Source of the DNA: Prochlorococcus sp. AG-347-K16 | Lineage (GTDB): Bacteria; Cyanobacteriota; Cyanobacteriia; PCC-6307; Cyanobiaceae | Direction: 5' to 3' | Assembly: GCA_003281405.1 (NCBI GenBank) | Contig: QCCD01000010.1 | Location: forward strand, 1-64,000 | Length of the DNA stretch: 64,000 nucleotides | In this document: positions 21,514 to 29,917 of the stretch, one piece after another | Layout: each line of letters starts with the position of its first letter | Numbering within the stretch: position 1 is the stretch's first letter | Position numbers and translations under genes: made by a program | Notes under the pieces: generated by a model | What the model was told of the DNA's origin: nothing | Seen by the model: the letters and a program-made list of their open reading frames with translations, nothing else | Database searches by the model: none

Positions 21514-22902
21514 ATGTTTTTGAAATCATTGAATATTTTTTCTATACAGAATAAAGATATTTTTTCAAATTCTCTATTGATAAGTTTTTTGGGATTGTTA
21601 ATTATATTTTTTTTGTTGATTTTTGGAAGGAAATTTAAACTAGCTGTTCAACTCGAGAGATTTGGATTGCCGATAGCAGTCATATCAGGAATTTTAGGTA
21701 TATCTATAGGCCCATTTGGTGCGATACACTTTTTACCAAAAGAAACAATAAATGTTTGGAGTAATTTTCCTACTCCTCTTTTATCATTAGTCTTCGCAAC
21801 TTTAATGATGGGAAGACCCATACCGAATATAAATGGTTTAGTTAAACCGATTTTTAATCAATTTCTATTAGCTCTTTCACTAGGTTTCGGACAATTTTTT
21901 GTCGGGGGCCTTGTTGTTAAATATTTTCTGCCTCCATCTATGGACGCAAATCCTCTAATGGGTTGTTTAATAGAGGTAGGTTTTGAGGGCGGGCATGGAG
22001 CTGCATCAATAATCGGTGAAAGTTTTAATAAACTAGGTTTCCCAAATGGTTTAGATCTTGGTTTGGCTATGGCAACAATGGGTCTTTTATCCTCTTCAAT
22101 ATTGGGTAGCATGTTCATCTTCCTTGGTAGAACTTTAGGTCTTTCAGATACTGAGGAAATTCTTGAACAAAAAGATACTCTAAAGGGAAAAAATAAGATA
22201 GGAATTTTTGCAGATTTAAGAATTTTTATAATAAATCTTGGATTCTCTGGTTTGGCAATCTCTTTTGGTGTTTTGTTACTTAAATTTTTAAGGTATATTT
22301 CAAGTTCTTTTGGAGATTTTTCGAAGGAAATTATTTTTTCACTACCAGTATTCCCTTTTATCCTTATAGGTTCGCTCCTTATAAGATATATTTTAGAGAA
22401 AACCAAAAATACAGAATTCATTTCAAATATTCTGCAAAGGGAGATTGGTATTTTATCCACAGATTTGTTGATTTTTACAGCTATGGCGAGCTTAGATATC
22501 GCAGTTGTTTTTGATAATTGGATACTTATTTTAGTATTTACTATTTTCGGTTTATTTTGGAATTTAATCTGCATTGCTTATTTCGCATACTTTATTTTTG
22601 ATGATTATTGGTTTGAAAAAAGCTTGATAGAGTTTGGGAATTCTACAGGTGTAGTAGCTTCTGGGTTACTTCTTTTAAGGCTTGCAGATCCCAAAAATAT
22701 TTCTAAGACTTTACCAATTTTTACGTCAAAACAGCTTTTTGCTCAGTTAATTCTTTCTGGGGGACTATTCACAGTTCTTGCACCATTAATGATTTCTAAA
22801 ATTGGGTTAGATTATTGGACAGAAATTTGTGCCCTAATTACATTCGCAATTCTTTTTATTGCATTGATTTTTAATAAAGTAGAGATGAAAAAGTTTCAAT
22901 AA
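21514..22902 (+). CDS. GltS-like sodium/glutamate symporter family transporter
   Basis: Integral membrane protein with about 10-12 hydrophobic segments. It resembles GltS sodium:glutamate symporters: FEGGHGAASIIGESF (residues about 155-169) corresponds to the GltS pore-loop GxGHGT motif, and a second inverted half follows. Length 462 is a little over the 400 of E. coli GltS because of an N-terminal extension. Substrate is not certain; glutamate uptake is the family default. ATG start, 41 bases beyond the pcb terminator, so it has its own promoter. Confidence 0.72.
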   Translation: MFLKSLNIFSIQNKDIFSNSLLISFLGLLIIFFLLIFGRKFKLAVQLERFGLPIAVISGILGISIGPFGAIHFLPKETINVWSNFPTPLLSLVFATLMMGRPIPNINGLVKPIFNQFLLALSLGFGQFFVGGLVVKYFLPPSMDANPLMGCLIEVGFEGGHGAASIIGESFNKLGFPNGLDLGLAMATMGLLSSSILGSMFIFLGRTLGLSDTEEILEQKDTLKGKNKIGIFADLRIFIINLGFSGLAISFGVLLLKFLRYISSSFGDFSKEIIFSLPVFPFILIGSLLIRYILEKTKNTEFISNILQREIGILSTDLLIFTAMASLDIAVVFDNWILILVFTIFGLFWNLICIAYFAYFIFDDYWFEKSLIEFGNSTGVVASGLLLLRLADPKNISKTLPIFTSKQLFAQLILSGGLFTVLAPLMISKIGLDYWTEICALITFAILFIALIFNKVEMKKFQ

Positions 22903-22938
22903 GAACCCTAGAATAGTATTAACCTAAATTTTATTTTA

Positions 22939-23196
22939 ATGTCATTTACTCCCTACGATATTCCACCTCAAGAAAATAAAGGGAAGTGGTTTAGGAGTCA
23001 TTTACTCGGAAGGGAAATCGAGCTAGGAGAATTGTATAGTCTTGGATCAAATGATTTAGATTTGCTAATGGCGGAGACTGCAGAAATTAGAAGCGATCTT
23101 GATTTTAAGGAAAAAAATATTGGAAAATTTAGGACTGCAGGATATTTTTTGGAGTTAGCAAGAATAATTGAAAAAAGGAAGTTGTTAGAAAGTTAA
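22939..23196 (+). CDS. Small conserved-looking cyanobacterial protein
   Basis: 85 residues, not assigned to a family. It begins SFTPYDIPPQENKGKWFRSH and is otherwise helical and charged (LDLLMAETAEIRSDLDFKEK). No membrane segment. ATG start 36 bases after the GltS-like gene. Its last four bases overlap the convergent GST gene. Compact protein-like composition and ordinary codon usage support a real gene. Confidence 0.65.
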   Translation: MSFTPYDIPPQENKGKWFRSHLLGREIELGELYSLGSNDLDLLMAETAEIRSDLDFKEKNIGKFRTAGYFLELARIIEKRKLLES

Positions 23197-23852
23197 TTAA
23201 AAGGAAAATAATTCTTTCTATAATTTGGTTCCCATAATTCGTATTTATACATTAAGGATTTAAATTCTTTATTTTTCTCAAATGAATCTAACCAGTTTTT
23301 TATCGAGGGTTCAAAATAATTTATCCTTTTTTGACTTTCACAAGCGATTCTAAATTGTCTTACAAAAGGCCAAACAGACCAATCAGCGATTGTGGGGCTA
23401 TCTCCAAAAAAATATTTATTTTCTGCAAGTAGTTCGTTCCATCTCTTTATATATTTAATAGCATTTGTGAAATGAAATTCTTCATCACTATCTTTATATC
23501 TTGTGGCATATTTAAATCGATCTAAATGATATTTGAATTCGTTATCGTTTTCGTTAATTATTTCAAAAATATCTTCCTTTTTGTTCTCAGGAAAATAAAT
23601 TAATTTGATGTTTTCCTTTTTCGACTCTGAGATAGCCCATAGGATGATTTCAAGACTTTCTTCAATAACTTCATTATTTTTTTTTATAAGAATTGGAACC
23701 GTTTTCGTCTTTGAATTATTTAAAAAATCTAGAGGTTTATTTTTTAAATCAATTTCTCTTATCTCCACTTTTATTTCGCAAATTAACAGGGCCCATCTTG
23801 CACGAATTGCATATGGACATCTTCGAAATGAATATAAAATATCGTTTTTCAT
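23193..23852 (-). CDS. Glutathione S-transferase family protein
   Basis: 219 residues with a thioredoxin-fold N-terminal domain: YSFRRCPYAIRAR (residues 7-19) holds a CPYA active-site motif as in omega/beta-type GSTs and glutaredoxins, and KTKTVPILI contains the cis-proline that binds glutathione. A helical C-terminal GST domain follows (GDSPTIADWSVWPF). Probably a cytoplasmic thiol transferase or dehydroascorbate-type reductase; substrate unknown. ATG at 23852, divergent from the GIY-YIG-like gene. Confidence 0.82.
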   Translation of the reverse strand: MKNDILYSFRRCPYAIRARWALLICEIKVEIREIDLKNKPLDFLNNSKTKTVPILIKKNNEVIEESLEIILWAISESKKENIKLIYFPENKKEDIFEIINENDNEFKYHLDRFKYATRYKDSDEEFHFTNAIKYIKRWNELLAENKYFFGDSPTIADWSVWPFVRQFRIACESQKRINYFEPSIKNWLDSFEKNKEFKSLMYKYELWEPNYRKNYFPFN

Positions 23853-23926
23853 ATTGTAAAAACTTTTAATTTCCCTAATTCTTTTAGTATTATCTAAGTA
23901 GGTACAGTATTAATTTTACAACGCAA

Positions 23927-24469
23927 ATGTCGGGATATGTTTACCTTATTAGAGTAGGAGACCTTTATAGGATTGGGAAAACGGATAATCTTGAAAAGAA
24001 AATTAAAAAATTAAAGCCAGATGAATTATTAACATCAATTATGACTAAGGAGCCAGAAACTCTTGAAGCAAGATTACTAAGAAAATATAAGTCGCAAAGA
24101 ATTCCTGAAACTGGTTATTTAAAGCTTTCTAAAAGACAAATTAGAGAATGTAAAAAGCAATTTGAATTAAAGGGTAGCTTACCTCACACTTTAGATGCTG
24201 AGGTTTCTATAACTCTATTTGCATCTTTTTTATTGTTTTCATTAGGTTCTTTTATTTTTAATTATTTAAATTTTGGATTTGTAAGATCTATATCTTATTC
24301 TTTCGGAATGGCATCTCTACCAATGGTTATATTATTTATTACGGGTAGTTTTGGCGGATACTTTTCTGAAGATTTATCTCTTTTTTCATTGTTAACTAAT
24401 CGAATAAAAGGTTTATTTATTGCAATTGCAATGCTTTCAATGGCTTACTTAATTTTTAATTTAGGTTAA
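23927..24469 (+). CDS. GIY-YIG/T5orf172-like domain fused to a membrane domain
   Basis: Residues 1-80 resemble the T5orf172/MUG113 branch of GIY-YIG nuclease domains: GYVYLIRVGDLYRIGKT carries the paired VYL and YRIG strands, followed by LEARLLRKYKSQR. Residues about 92-178 hold three to four hydrophobic helices. A membrane-tethered GIY-YIG-like domain is unusual; nuclease activity is unproven, since the distal catalytic glutamate/asparagine is not clearly placed. ATG start. It meets the convergent SDR gene with a four-base overlap. Confidence 0.68.
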   Translation: MSGYVYLIRVGDLYRIGKTDNLEKKIKKLKPDELLTSIMTKEPETLEARLLRKYKSQRIPETGYLKLSKRQIRECKKQFELKGSLPHTLDAEVSITLFASFLLFSLGSFIFNYLNFGFVRSISYSFGMASLPMVILFITGSFGGYFSEDLSLFSLLTNRIKGLFIAIAMLSMAYLIFNLG

Positions 24470-25173
24470 ATTTCATAGTTACAATTTAAGGCGATTTCAA
24501 ATGGAACTGATTGGGTAGGTAACTTAAGAATAGTTGAGCATATTTCAGCAATATCTTCAGGTTGTGTCATGCTTGATTTGTCTAAAGAAGAGATATTTTG
24601 GGCCATTTTTGTATTAACCCAGCTTGGGCAAATTGCAGAAATCCTTATATTTTTATCCCAACCTTTATTTTTCATGGTTTGGCATAATCCCATCAAAGCA
24701 AACTTTGAAGAAGAATAAGCGGCTAAATCACCTTTGGATCTTTTCCCACTCATTGAAACTAAAACAATAATTCTTCCTCTTCCAGAGGTACATAAATGAT
24801 CCCAAGAAAGCCTACATAAATGCCAAATTGCCAAAAAATTGATATTTAATGTATTTAAAATATCTTCTTCATCACCATCTTTGTATAAGAAAGGAACTTT
24901 CGATAGTACTCCAGAACAATTTATTACTGAATCAAATCCTCCAAATTCGTCTACGGTGTTCTTTATCCAATTTTCGGCTGTAATTTTTTTTAAAGCATCA
25001 TAGTGGTTGATTATAATTTTCCCTTCTGGCCATTTTTTTGGATCAATAGCGCTTCCTTTTAATGATTCTAAATCTCTTATGCCAACACTAATTCTATTGC
25101 CTTCTTTTAATTCTTTATGTGCAATATTTAATCCAATACCTCTACTGGCTCCACTTATTAATATGGTTCTCAT
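24466..25173 (-). CDS. Short-chain dehydrogenase/reductase
   Basis: Classical SDR of 235 residues. It has the NAD(P)-binding SGASRGIGLNIA (residues 7-18), VINCSGVL corresponding to NNAG, catalytic Ser in VLVSMSGK and the YSSSK active site. Substrate unknown. It lies seven bases downstream of the lycopene cyclase gene on the same strand, so the two are probably cotranscribed, but nothing in the sequence ties it to carotenoids. ATG at 25173. Confidence 0.86.
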   Translation of the reverse strand: MRTILISGASRGIGLNIAHKELKEGNRISVGIRDLESLKGSAIDPKKWPEGKIIINHYDALKKITAENWIKNTVDEFGGFDSVINCSGVLSKVPFLYKDGDEEDILNTLNINFLAIWHLCRLSWDHLCTSGRGRIIVLVSMSGKRSKGDLAAYSSSKFALMGLCQTMKNKGWDKNIRISAICPSWVNTKMAQNISSLDKSSMTQPEDIAEICSTILKLPTQSVPFEIALNCNYEI

Positions 25174-25180
25174 TTTTTAA

Positions 25181-26464
25181 CTATATGTTTGGAAATATTA
25201 TCCTAAGTAACATTTTAAATTCTCTTCCATGCATAATCATAAGACCTTTCTTTACACTCCATGGAGCTTTTATAAACATTACGCACATAGCATATACAAT
25301 CTCTTTTAAAGAAAGAGTATCAGTTAGAAACCCATACCATTGATTTTTAGGTAGTTGGAAAAAACTGCCAAAAAATTCTCTCAATAGTTTCTCATCAAAC
25401 CTCATGAGTTTTTCTAATCCAAATTGGTAAAGTGATTTCTTCCTAATTAATTCTTTTGACCATAAAGTTTCCCAACCTTTTCTAGCAATATGATATGTAG
25501 TTAGATTTTTGTTTTTAATTGCTTCTGAGACAGCCTTTGCGACAAGTGGAGCTCTTCTTAAAACATTACCAATTAAATATCCAGATGCGGGATGCACCAT
25601 TGAAGCAGCACCACCATATCCAAGTATTTGTTGTCTGAAATCTGGGATTGGCATATTCATAGGAAGAAATAAGCCAAGCTCTTCGTGCTGCATGCTTGTG
25701 ATTGATATATTTCGATAAGAAAGCCTCTTCTCTAATCTCTCTTTTAAATTTTCCATTGTTAGAGGATTTACCAAACCAAGAGATGTCTCTTCAAGAAAAT
25801 ATTTGCCATCCCCCATATCCATGGCATAAAGAAAAGTTGGCGGTTCTTTTTTTTGCTCATCGTTAAGATGGTCATTTCTATAGTCCATTAATACAAACTG
25901 CCCTTTCTTAAGTGGAGGTTTACTAAAATTACCTACTATCCCATAACAAGTTTGGACAGCTAAGGGACCACAGGATTTTAATTTAAGAAAAACAGGATCA
26001 TACCCTGTTGCATCTACTACTAATCTTGCAGAGTAAGTTTTGCCATCTTTTGTAGTTACTGTACTTTTGTATTTTTCAAAATGAATTTTGTTTGCAAAGC
26101 CTTGATGCCATTTAATAAAAGACTTATTGCATTCGTTAAACCAATAATTGTGGAGTTTCTTCTTATCAAATAGTCCATAATCCAGTGAATGTTCCGTGGC
26201 TTTATTCTCATCGTCCTGCTCTTCTAAAGCTCCGTGACCAAAAAAACTTACAGTATTCTTCCATCTATATTCAAGTAAATCCTGAAGCCCGAGTTGGTCA
26301 ACTTCTTTCCCCCAAATGCCATATGTATTTGGCCAAGGTTCATCTGGCCCATTTGGAGAAAGCACTTCAACATCTAATTTTTCCTTACCTAAAGCAGAGG
26401 CAATAGCCATACCTGCAGGCCCTGCACCCAAAACAAGAACATCTGGCATATTTTCTTTTGACAT
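25181..26464 (-). CDS. crtL: Lycopene cyclase (CrtL type)
   Basis: FAD/NAD(P)-dependent cyclase that converts lycopene end groups to beta or epsilon rings. The N-terminal dinucleotide site is VLVLGAGPAGMAIASAL, then PWPNTYGIWGKEVD (the PN-YG-W motif of plant-type cyclases), and later GYGGAASMVHPASGYLI. Length 427 is typical. High-light Prochlorococcus are known to carry both a beta- and an epsilon-type cyclase, the latter needed for alpha-carotene; the sequence alone does not let me say which this is, though the epsilon/bifunctional one is my guess from recalled gene order near pcb. ATG at 26464. Confidence 0.88.
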   Translation of the reverse strand: MSKENMPDVLVLGAGPAGMAIASALGKEKLDVEVLSPNGPDEPWPNTYGIWGKEVDQLGLQDLLEYRWKNTVSFFGHGALEEQDDENKATEHSLDYGLFDKKKLHNYWFNECNKSFIKWHQGFANKIHFEKYKSTVTTKDGKTYSARLVVDATGYDPVFLKLKSCGPLAVQTCYGIVGNFSKPPLKKGQFVLMDYRNDHLNDEQKKEPPTFLYAMDMGDGKYFLEETSLGLVNPLTMENLKERLEKRLSYRNISITSMQHEELGLFLPMNMPIPDFRQQILGYGGAASMVHPASGYLIGNVLRRAPLVAKAVSEAIKNKNLTTYHIARKGWETLWSKELIRKKSLYQFGLEKLMRFDEKLLREFFGSFFQLPKNQWYGFLTDTLSLKEIVYAMCVMFIKAPWSVKKGLMIMHGREFKMLLRIIFPNI

Positions 26465-26689
26465 TAAATATGAATCTTATGATTAAAGAAATTTATGGAA
26501 CAAATTATTACTTCTGAGCCTAGAATTATATTTTTCATCCAATACTTATAATGAGAGTAGATTAATAATAATCAAATTACTCAAATACTAGTGATTAAGT
26601 TTTCAGTGTTTTAACAATAATTTATAAGATTACAAAATAAAAAAAAACTTTATTTATTTTTTTATCATAAAAAAAATATAGGAATTTAA

Positions 26690-27691
26690 ATGATTAAAAA
26701 TAAAAATATTTTAATTACTGGAGGTAATTCCGGAATAGGGTTTTTTGCCATTATTAATTTACTGAAGACGAAAAATATCTTATATGTTGTAATAAAAAAC
26801 GAATTTAGAAAGAATGAATTTCTCAGGAAAATCGAGAAACATTTTGATAAAAATTACCTTAGTAAATTTTTAATTATTATTGAAAATTGTGATCTTTCAG
26901 ATCTAGAGAATATTAAAAAAATTAAAGATTACTTTATTAGTAAAAAGATTTTTTTAGATGTTCTTATTTTAAATGCAGGATTGCAATATACAGGCTCTTT
27001 TTACCCTAAAGTATCAAAACAAGGCATAGAACTAACTTTTGCAGTAAATCATCTGGCACATTTTTACTTGGTAAATGTCCTAAAAGATTTTATTAGAGAT
27101 AAAGAAGAATCTAGAATCATTATTACATCATCAGATGTACACGACCCAAAAAGTTCAGGTGGCAATATAGGAAAGAAAGCGGGACTTAATAACCTAGTTA
27201 ATTTAAGAAAAAAAGTAACTGGGCAATTTTTAGATTTTAATGCTGATGAAGCTTATAAAAATAGTAAGTTATGTAATATTTTGTTTGCTAAAGAACTTAA
27301 AAAAAAATTAAAAATTTCCTCTAGTAAAATTTCTGTAATTACTTGGGCTCCTGGTTTAGTAATACCAAATGATGATCTTGGTTTTTTTAGATACAGTAGT
27401 CGTTTTAATCTCTTTGGATATTTAATTTTTTCTAAAGCTGCAAAAAATATTTTAGGAATTTCTGAAAGTATAGAAAATGCTGGTAGGATACTTTCTGAAA
27501 TTGTTTTTGATTCAAATTTAAATAATATTGGTTACGTTCATTTAAGTAATAAACTTATATCTTTTAAAAAACATAAATTAGTTGAAAGTAAGGTTAGTGA
27601 TGAGGCAAATAATTCTGAGTTGGCTTCAAAACTCTGGATTTTAAGTGACGAGATTTGTAGATCATTTGGCTTTGTTACTTTCAATATTTAA
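26690..27691 (+). CDS. SDR protein resembling light-dependent protochlorophyllide reductase
   Basis: 333-residue SDR whose layout follows light-dependent protochlorophyllide oxidoreductase (LPOR). Marks are ITGGNSGIGF (7-16), LNAGLQYTG, AVNHLAHFYLV, SSDVHDPKSSGG with an LPOR-like insertion, and AYKNSKLCN, which keeps the YxxxK pair and the cysteine LPOR uses near the substrate. The C-terminal SKLWILSDEICRSFG also parallels LPOR. It is more Lys/Asn-rich and diverged than a canonical Por, so it may be a paralogue with another substrate. ATG start. Its last 30 bases overlap the convergent MscS gene. Confidence 0.7.
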   Translation: MIKNKNILITGGNSGIGFFAIINLLKTKNILYVVIKNEFRKNEFLRKIEKHFDKNYLSKFLIIIENCDLSDLENIKKIKDYFISKKIFLDVLILNAGLQYTGSFYPKVSKQGIELTFAVNHLAHFYLVNVLKDFIRDKEESRIIITSSDVHDPKSSGGNIGKKAGLNNLVNLRKKVTGQFLDFNADEAYKNSKLCNILFAKELKKKLKISSSKISVITWAPGLVIPNDDLGFFRYSSRFNLFGYLIFSKAAKNILGISESIENAGRILSEIVFDSNLNNIGYVHLSNKLISFKKHKLVESKVSDEANNSELASKLWILSDEICRSFGFVTFNI

Positions 27692-28693
27692 GGTTTGTGT
27701 TGGGAATGCAAACTCTATATTATTAACCGCAAATTCCTCAATAATTCTTAAATTAATAGATTGTTGAGCTTCCATTGCGGCGAGATAATTATTTGTTGGG
27801 ATGTAATAAACAAGTTCGAAATTAAGACTGAAGTCGCCGAAATCTGTGAAATGACATCTATCAAAAGACGCATCTTTTGTCTCTTCAACTATTTTTTTAA
27901 TTATTATTGGAATCAATTTCATAAGTTTTGGAGAGGTTTCATAAACAACTCCCAATTTATGCACTAACCTTCTTTTTTCCATTTGTGCGTAATTTGAAAT
28001 TATTCCATTTGTTAGGGCGCTATTGCTCATTACTATTACTTCTCCATTAATACTTCTTATCCTTGATGATCGTACTCCCACTCTCTCAACCATTCCGAGG
28101 ACTCCATCAGATTTTATAAACTCACCTTTTTGAAAAGGTTTATCAAGCAAAATTGTTATGTATTCAAAGAACTCCTGAACTGGATCTTTCAAAGCTAATC
28201 CTGCTCCAATACCTCCTGCACTTAGTAAAGCCCAAATAGCAGTCATTTGAACACCTATATTTTGCAAGAAAAAAATTGAGCCAATAGTCCAAGTTAATGC
28301 TTTTATCAATGGAGTTAGTGAAGATACCATCGAACTAATTGAGGAATCATTAATTTTCGAGGTCGATTCTGTTAAAGATCTTATTAAAACTTTGTTGAGA
28401 GCTTTTATGATGATTATTAATATAAATAATTTCAAAATATTCAATAAGACAGAGATGAAAGTTATTTCATCAGCAAAAAAATAGTCAATTGAAAAATAAA
28501 ATGAGAGAAGGAAACCTATAGGTTTTATAATTCCAGAGATCACCTCAAAAATAAAATCATCGAAATTTGTTTTTGTTCTTTTGGAAATCTTTTTAAAAAA
28601 TATTTTTGAAACTTTTGAAATTATTATCGACAATAAAGTTCCAATAAGAAAAATAGATATTGCCAGAAGTAAGTTTTCAGTAACTAATTTCAT
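27662..28693 (-). CDS. MscS family mechanosensitive channel
   Basis: Inner-membrane channel that releases solutes on osmotic downshock. Several N-terminal hydrophobic helices lead to the pore-lining helix with its small-residue pattern (LLSAGGIGAGLALKDP), followed by the MscS beta domain (ILLDKPFQKGEFI, VERVGVRSSRIRS) and a C-terminal cage. I prefer the ATG at 28693 over a TTG two codons upstream. Length 343 exceeds E. coli MscS (286) by extra N-terminal helices. It tail-overlaps the POR-like gene by 30 bases. Confidence 0.9.
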   Translation of the reverse strand: MKLVTENLLLAISIFLIGTLLSIIISKVSKIFFKKISKRTKTNFDDFIFEVISGIIKPIGFLLSFYFSIDYFFADEITFISVLLNILKLFILIIIIKALNKVLIRSLTESTSKINDSSISSMVSSLTPLIKALTWTIGSIFFLQNIGVQMTAIWALLSAGGIGAGLALKDPVQEFFEYITILLDKPFQKGEFIKSDGVLGMVERVGVRSSRIRSINGEVIVMSNSALTNGIISNYAQMEKRRLVHKLGVVYETSPKLMKLIPIIIKKIVEETKDASFDRCHFTDFGDFSLNFELVYYIPTNNYLAAMEAQQSINLRIIEEFAVNNIEFAFPTQTLNIESNKAK

Positions 28694-28771
28694 ATTCAAA
28701 TAAAACCTTAAAATTTATCTCTAATAAAATTTTAAATTATCTCTAAATAACAAACCAGTCTTTATTTTTAT

Positions 28772-29341
28772 TTAACTCATTATTATTTTTCTAATTTCTT
28801 TAAATTCTTCTCTATCCGCAGTTTTGCATAATTCAAAAATTATTGATTCAGTTGTTGTTAAGATCGCCCCAGTCTGAGTCATTCTTTGTAATGCTATTTC
28901 ATGATCTACCCTATTTCGACTTCCCATGGAATCTGATATGAGAATAACTTCAAATCCTTTTTCTAAACAATCTAAGACTGTTTGTTGAATACAAATATGC
29001 GTTTCGATCCCACAAACTATCAAATTAGTAATTTTCTTATCTTTAAGTTCTTTCAAAAAATCTTCTAATTTAGCTAGGCTAAATTCCATTTTTTCAAATT
29101 TTCTAAATTCTGCTACGGGTGATAATTCAGCTATCGTTACTCCCAATTTGAGTGGGTTTTGTTCAGATATAAATATGTTTTCTTCTAAAATTTGGTAAGC
29201 ATTTATTAGCTTTTTAATGTTTTTGATTATTGAATCCTTATTAAAAATTGGCCTTATTATTTTTTCTTGAATATCAATAATTATCAAGGCGTTTACTTTT
29301 GATGATAATTTATCAGAAGAGATTTCTTGATCATTCATCAT
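28772..29341 (-). CDS. Isochorismatase-family cysteine hydrolase
   Basis: Cysteine hydrolase of the isochorismatase/nicotinamidase superfamily, 189 residues. The catalytic Asp is in ALIIIDIQEK and the nucleophilic Cys in GIETHICIQQTVLD; the cis-peptide stretch precedes it (IVCGIE). The family includes nicotinamidase, ureidoacrylate hydrolase and proteins of unknown substrate, such as YcaC-like ones; this looks nearest the last. ATG at 29341 (a second ATG follows directly). It is divergent from fur. Confidence 0.85.
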   Translation of the reverse strand: MMNDQEISSDKLSSKVNALIIIDIQEKIIRPIFNKDSIIKNIKKLINAYQILEENIFISEQNPLKLGVTIAELSPVAEFRKFEKMEFSLAKLEDFLKELKDKKITNLIVCGIETHICIQQTVLDCLEKGFEVILISDSMGSRNRVDHEIALQRMTQTGAILTTTESIIFELCKTADREEFKEIRKIIMS

Positions 29342-29407
29342 TTACACATAAAGATACATTTAACATAATATTTTGAAGTACTTTAGTAAACATTTTAAAT
29401 AAATAAG

Positions 29408-29435
29408 TTGTTTTACTCTCATCAAGAGTTATTAT
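29408..29435 (+). promoter_or_regulatory. Candidate fur promoter
   Basis: TTGTTT (29408-29413) and TATTAT (29430-29435) sit 16 bases apart, upstream of the fur start. The spacer holds a five-base inverted repeat ACTCT/AGAGT (29415-29419 and 29425-29429). It does not resemble a standard 19-base Fur box, so autoregulation cannot be claimed. Confidence 0.35.
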
Positions 29436-29457
29436 TGAGAATAGCCAAGGGTTAATT

Positions 29458-29910
29458 TTGTCATTATCCTCTCAATACAAAGTAATCACATCTCCTCTAG
29501 GTGATGGATTACATAAAGATGGGAAGAGATTAACTCCTCAGAGGTTAAAGGTTCTTAATTTATTTGAAAATATTGGCTCTGGAAAGCATCTTAGTGCTGA
29601 AGAGGTTCATGAAAAGTTAGTTAAAACAAGCTCCAAAGTTTCACTAGCAACAATTTATAGAACTTTAAGACTTTTAGTACAAATGGGTTTGCTTCATGAA
29701 TTAGAACTCAGTGAGGGTGGACACAGATATGAATTGCTTAGTAACGACACACCGGATCATCATCATTTGATTTGCATTAGGTGTGGAAGAACAGAAGAAT
29801 TCGAAAATGATGAGGTTTTAGAGGCAGGCAAAGTTGCAGCAAAAGTTAATGGTTTTAAACTAATTGAATCCTCTTTAAATGTAAGAGCAATTTGTCCTAA
29901 TTGCATTTAA
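29458..29910 (+). CDS. fur: Fur-family metalloregulator
   Basis: 150-residue Fur-family repressor. The winged-helix recognition segment is VSLATIYRTLRLLVQMGLL; the metal-binding histidine cluster is TPDHHHLICIRCG, and two CxxC pairs (CIRCG and CPNCI) form a structural zinc site. Fur, Zur and PerR share these marks, so iron as the effector is the likeliest but not proven reading. Start is TTG at 29458. A reverse-strand ArsS-like gene converges eight bases after its stop. Confidence 0.85.
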   Translation: MSLSSQYKVITSPLGDGLHKDGKRLTPQRLKVLNLFENIGSGKHLSAEEVHEKLVKTSSKVSLATIYRTLRLLVQMGLLHELELSEGGHRYELLSNDTPDHHHLICIRCGRTEEFENDEVLEAGKVAAKVNGFKLIESSLNVRAICPNCI

Positions 29911-29917
29911 GCAGGTT

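Noticed and set aside
21858-22574. 238-codon reverse frame inside the GltS-like gene
   Set aside because: Lies wholly antisense to a well-supported membrane protein; Lys/Ser/Pro-rich composition is typical of such shadows.
29341-29457. Fur box in the isochorismatase/fur divergent region
   Set aside because: No run close to the 19-base GATAATGATAATCATTATC consensus; only a short ACTCT/AGAGT repeat.
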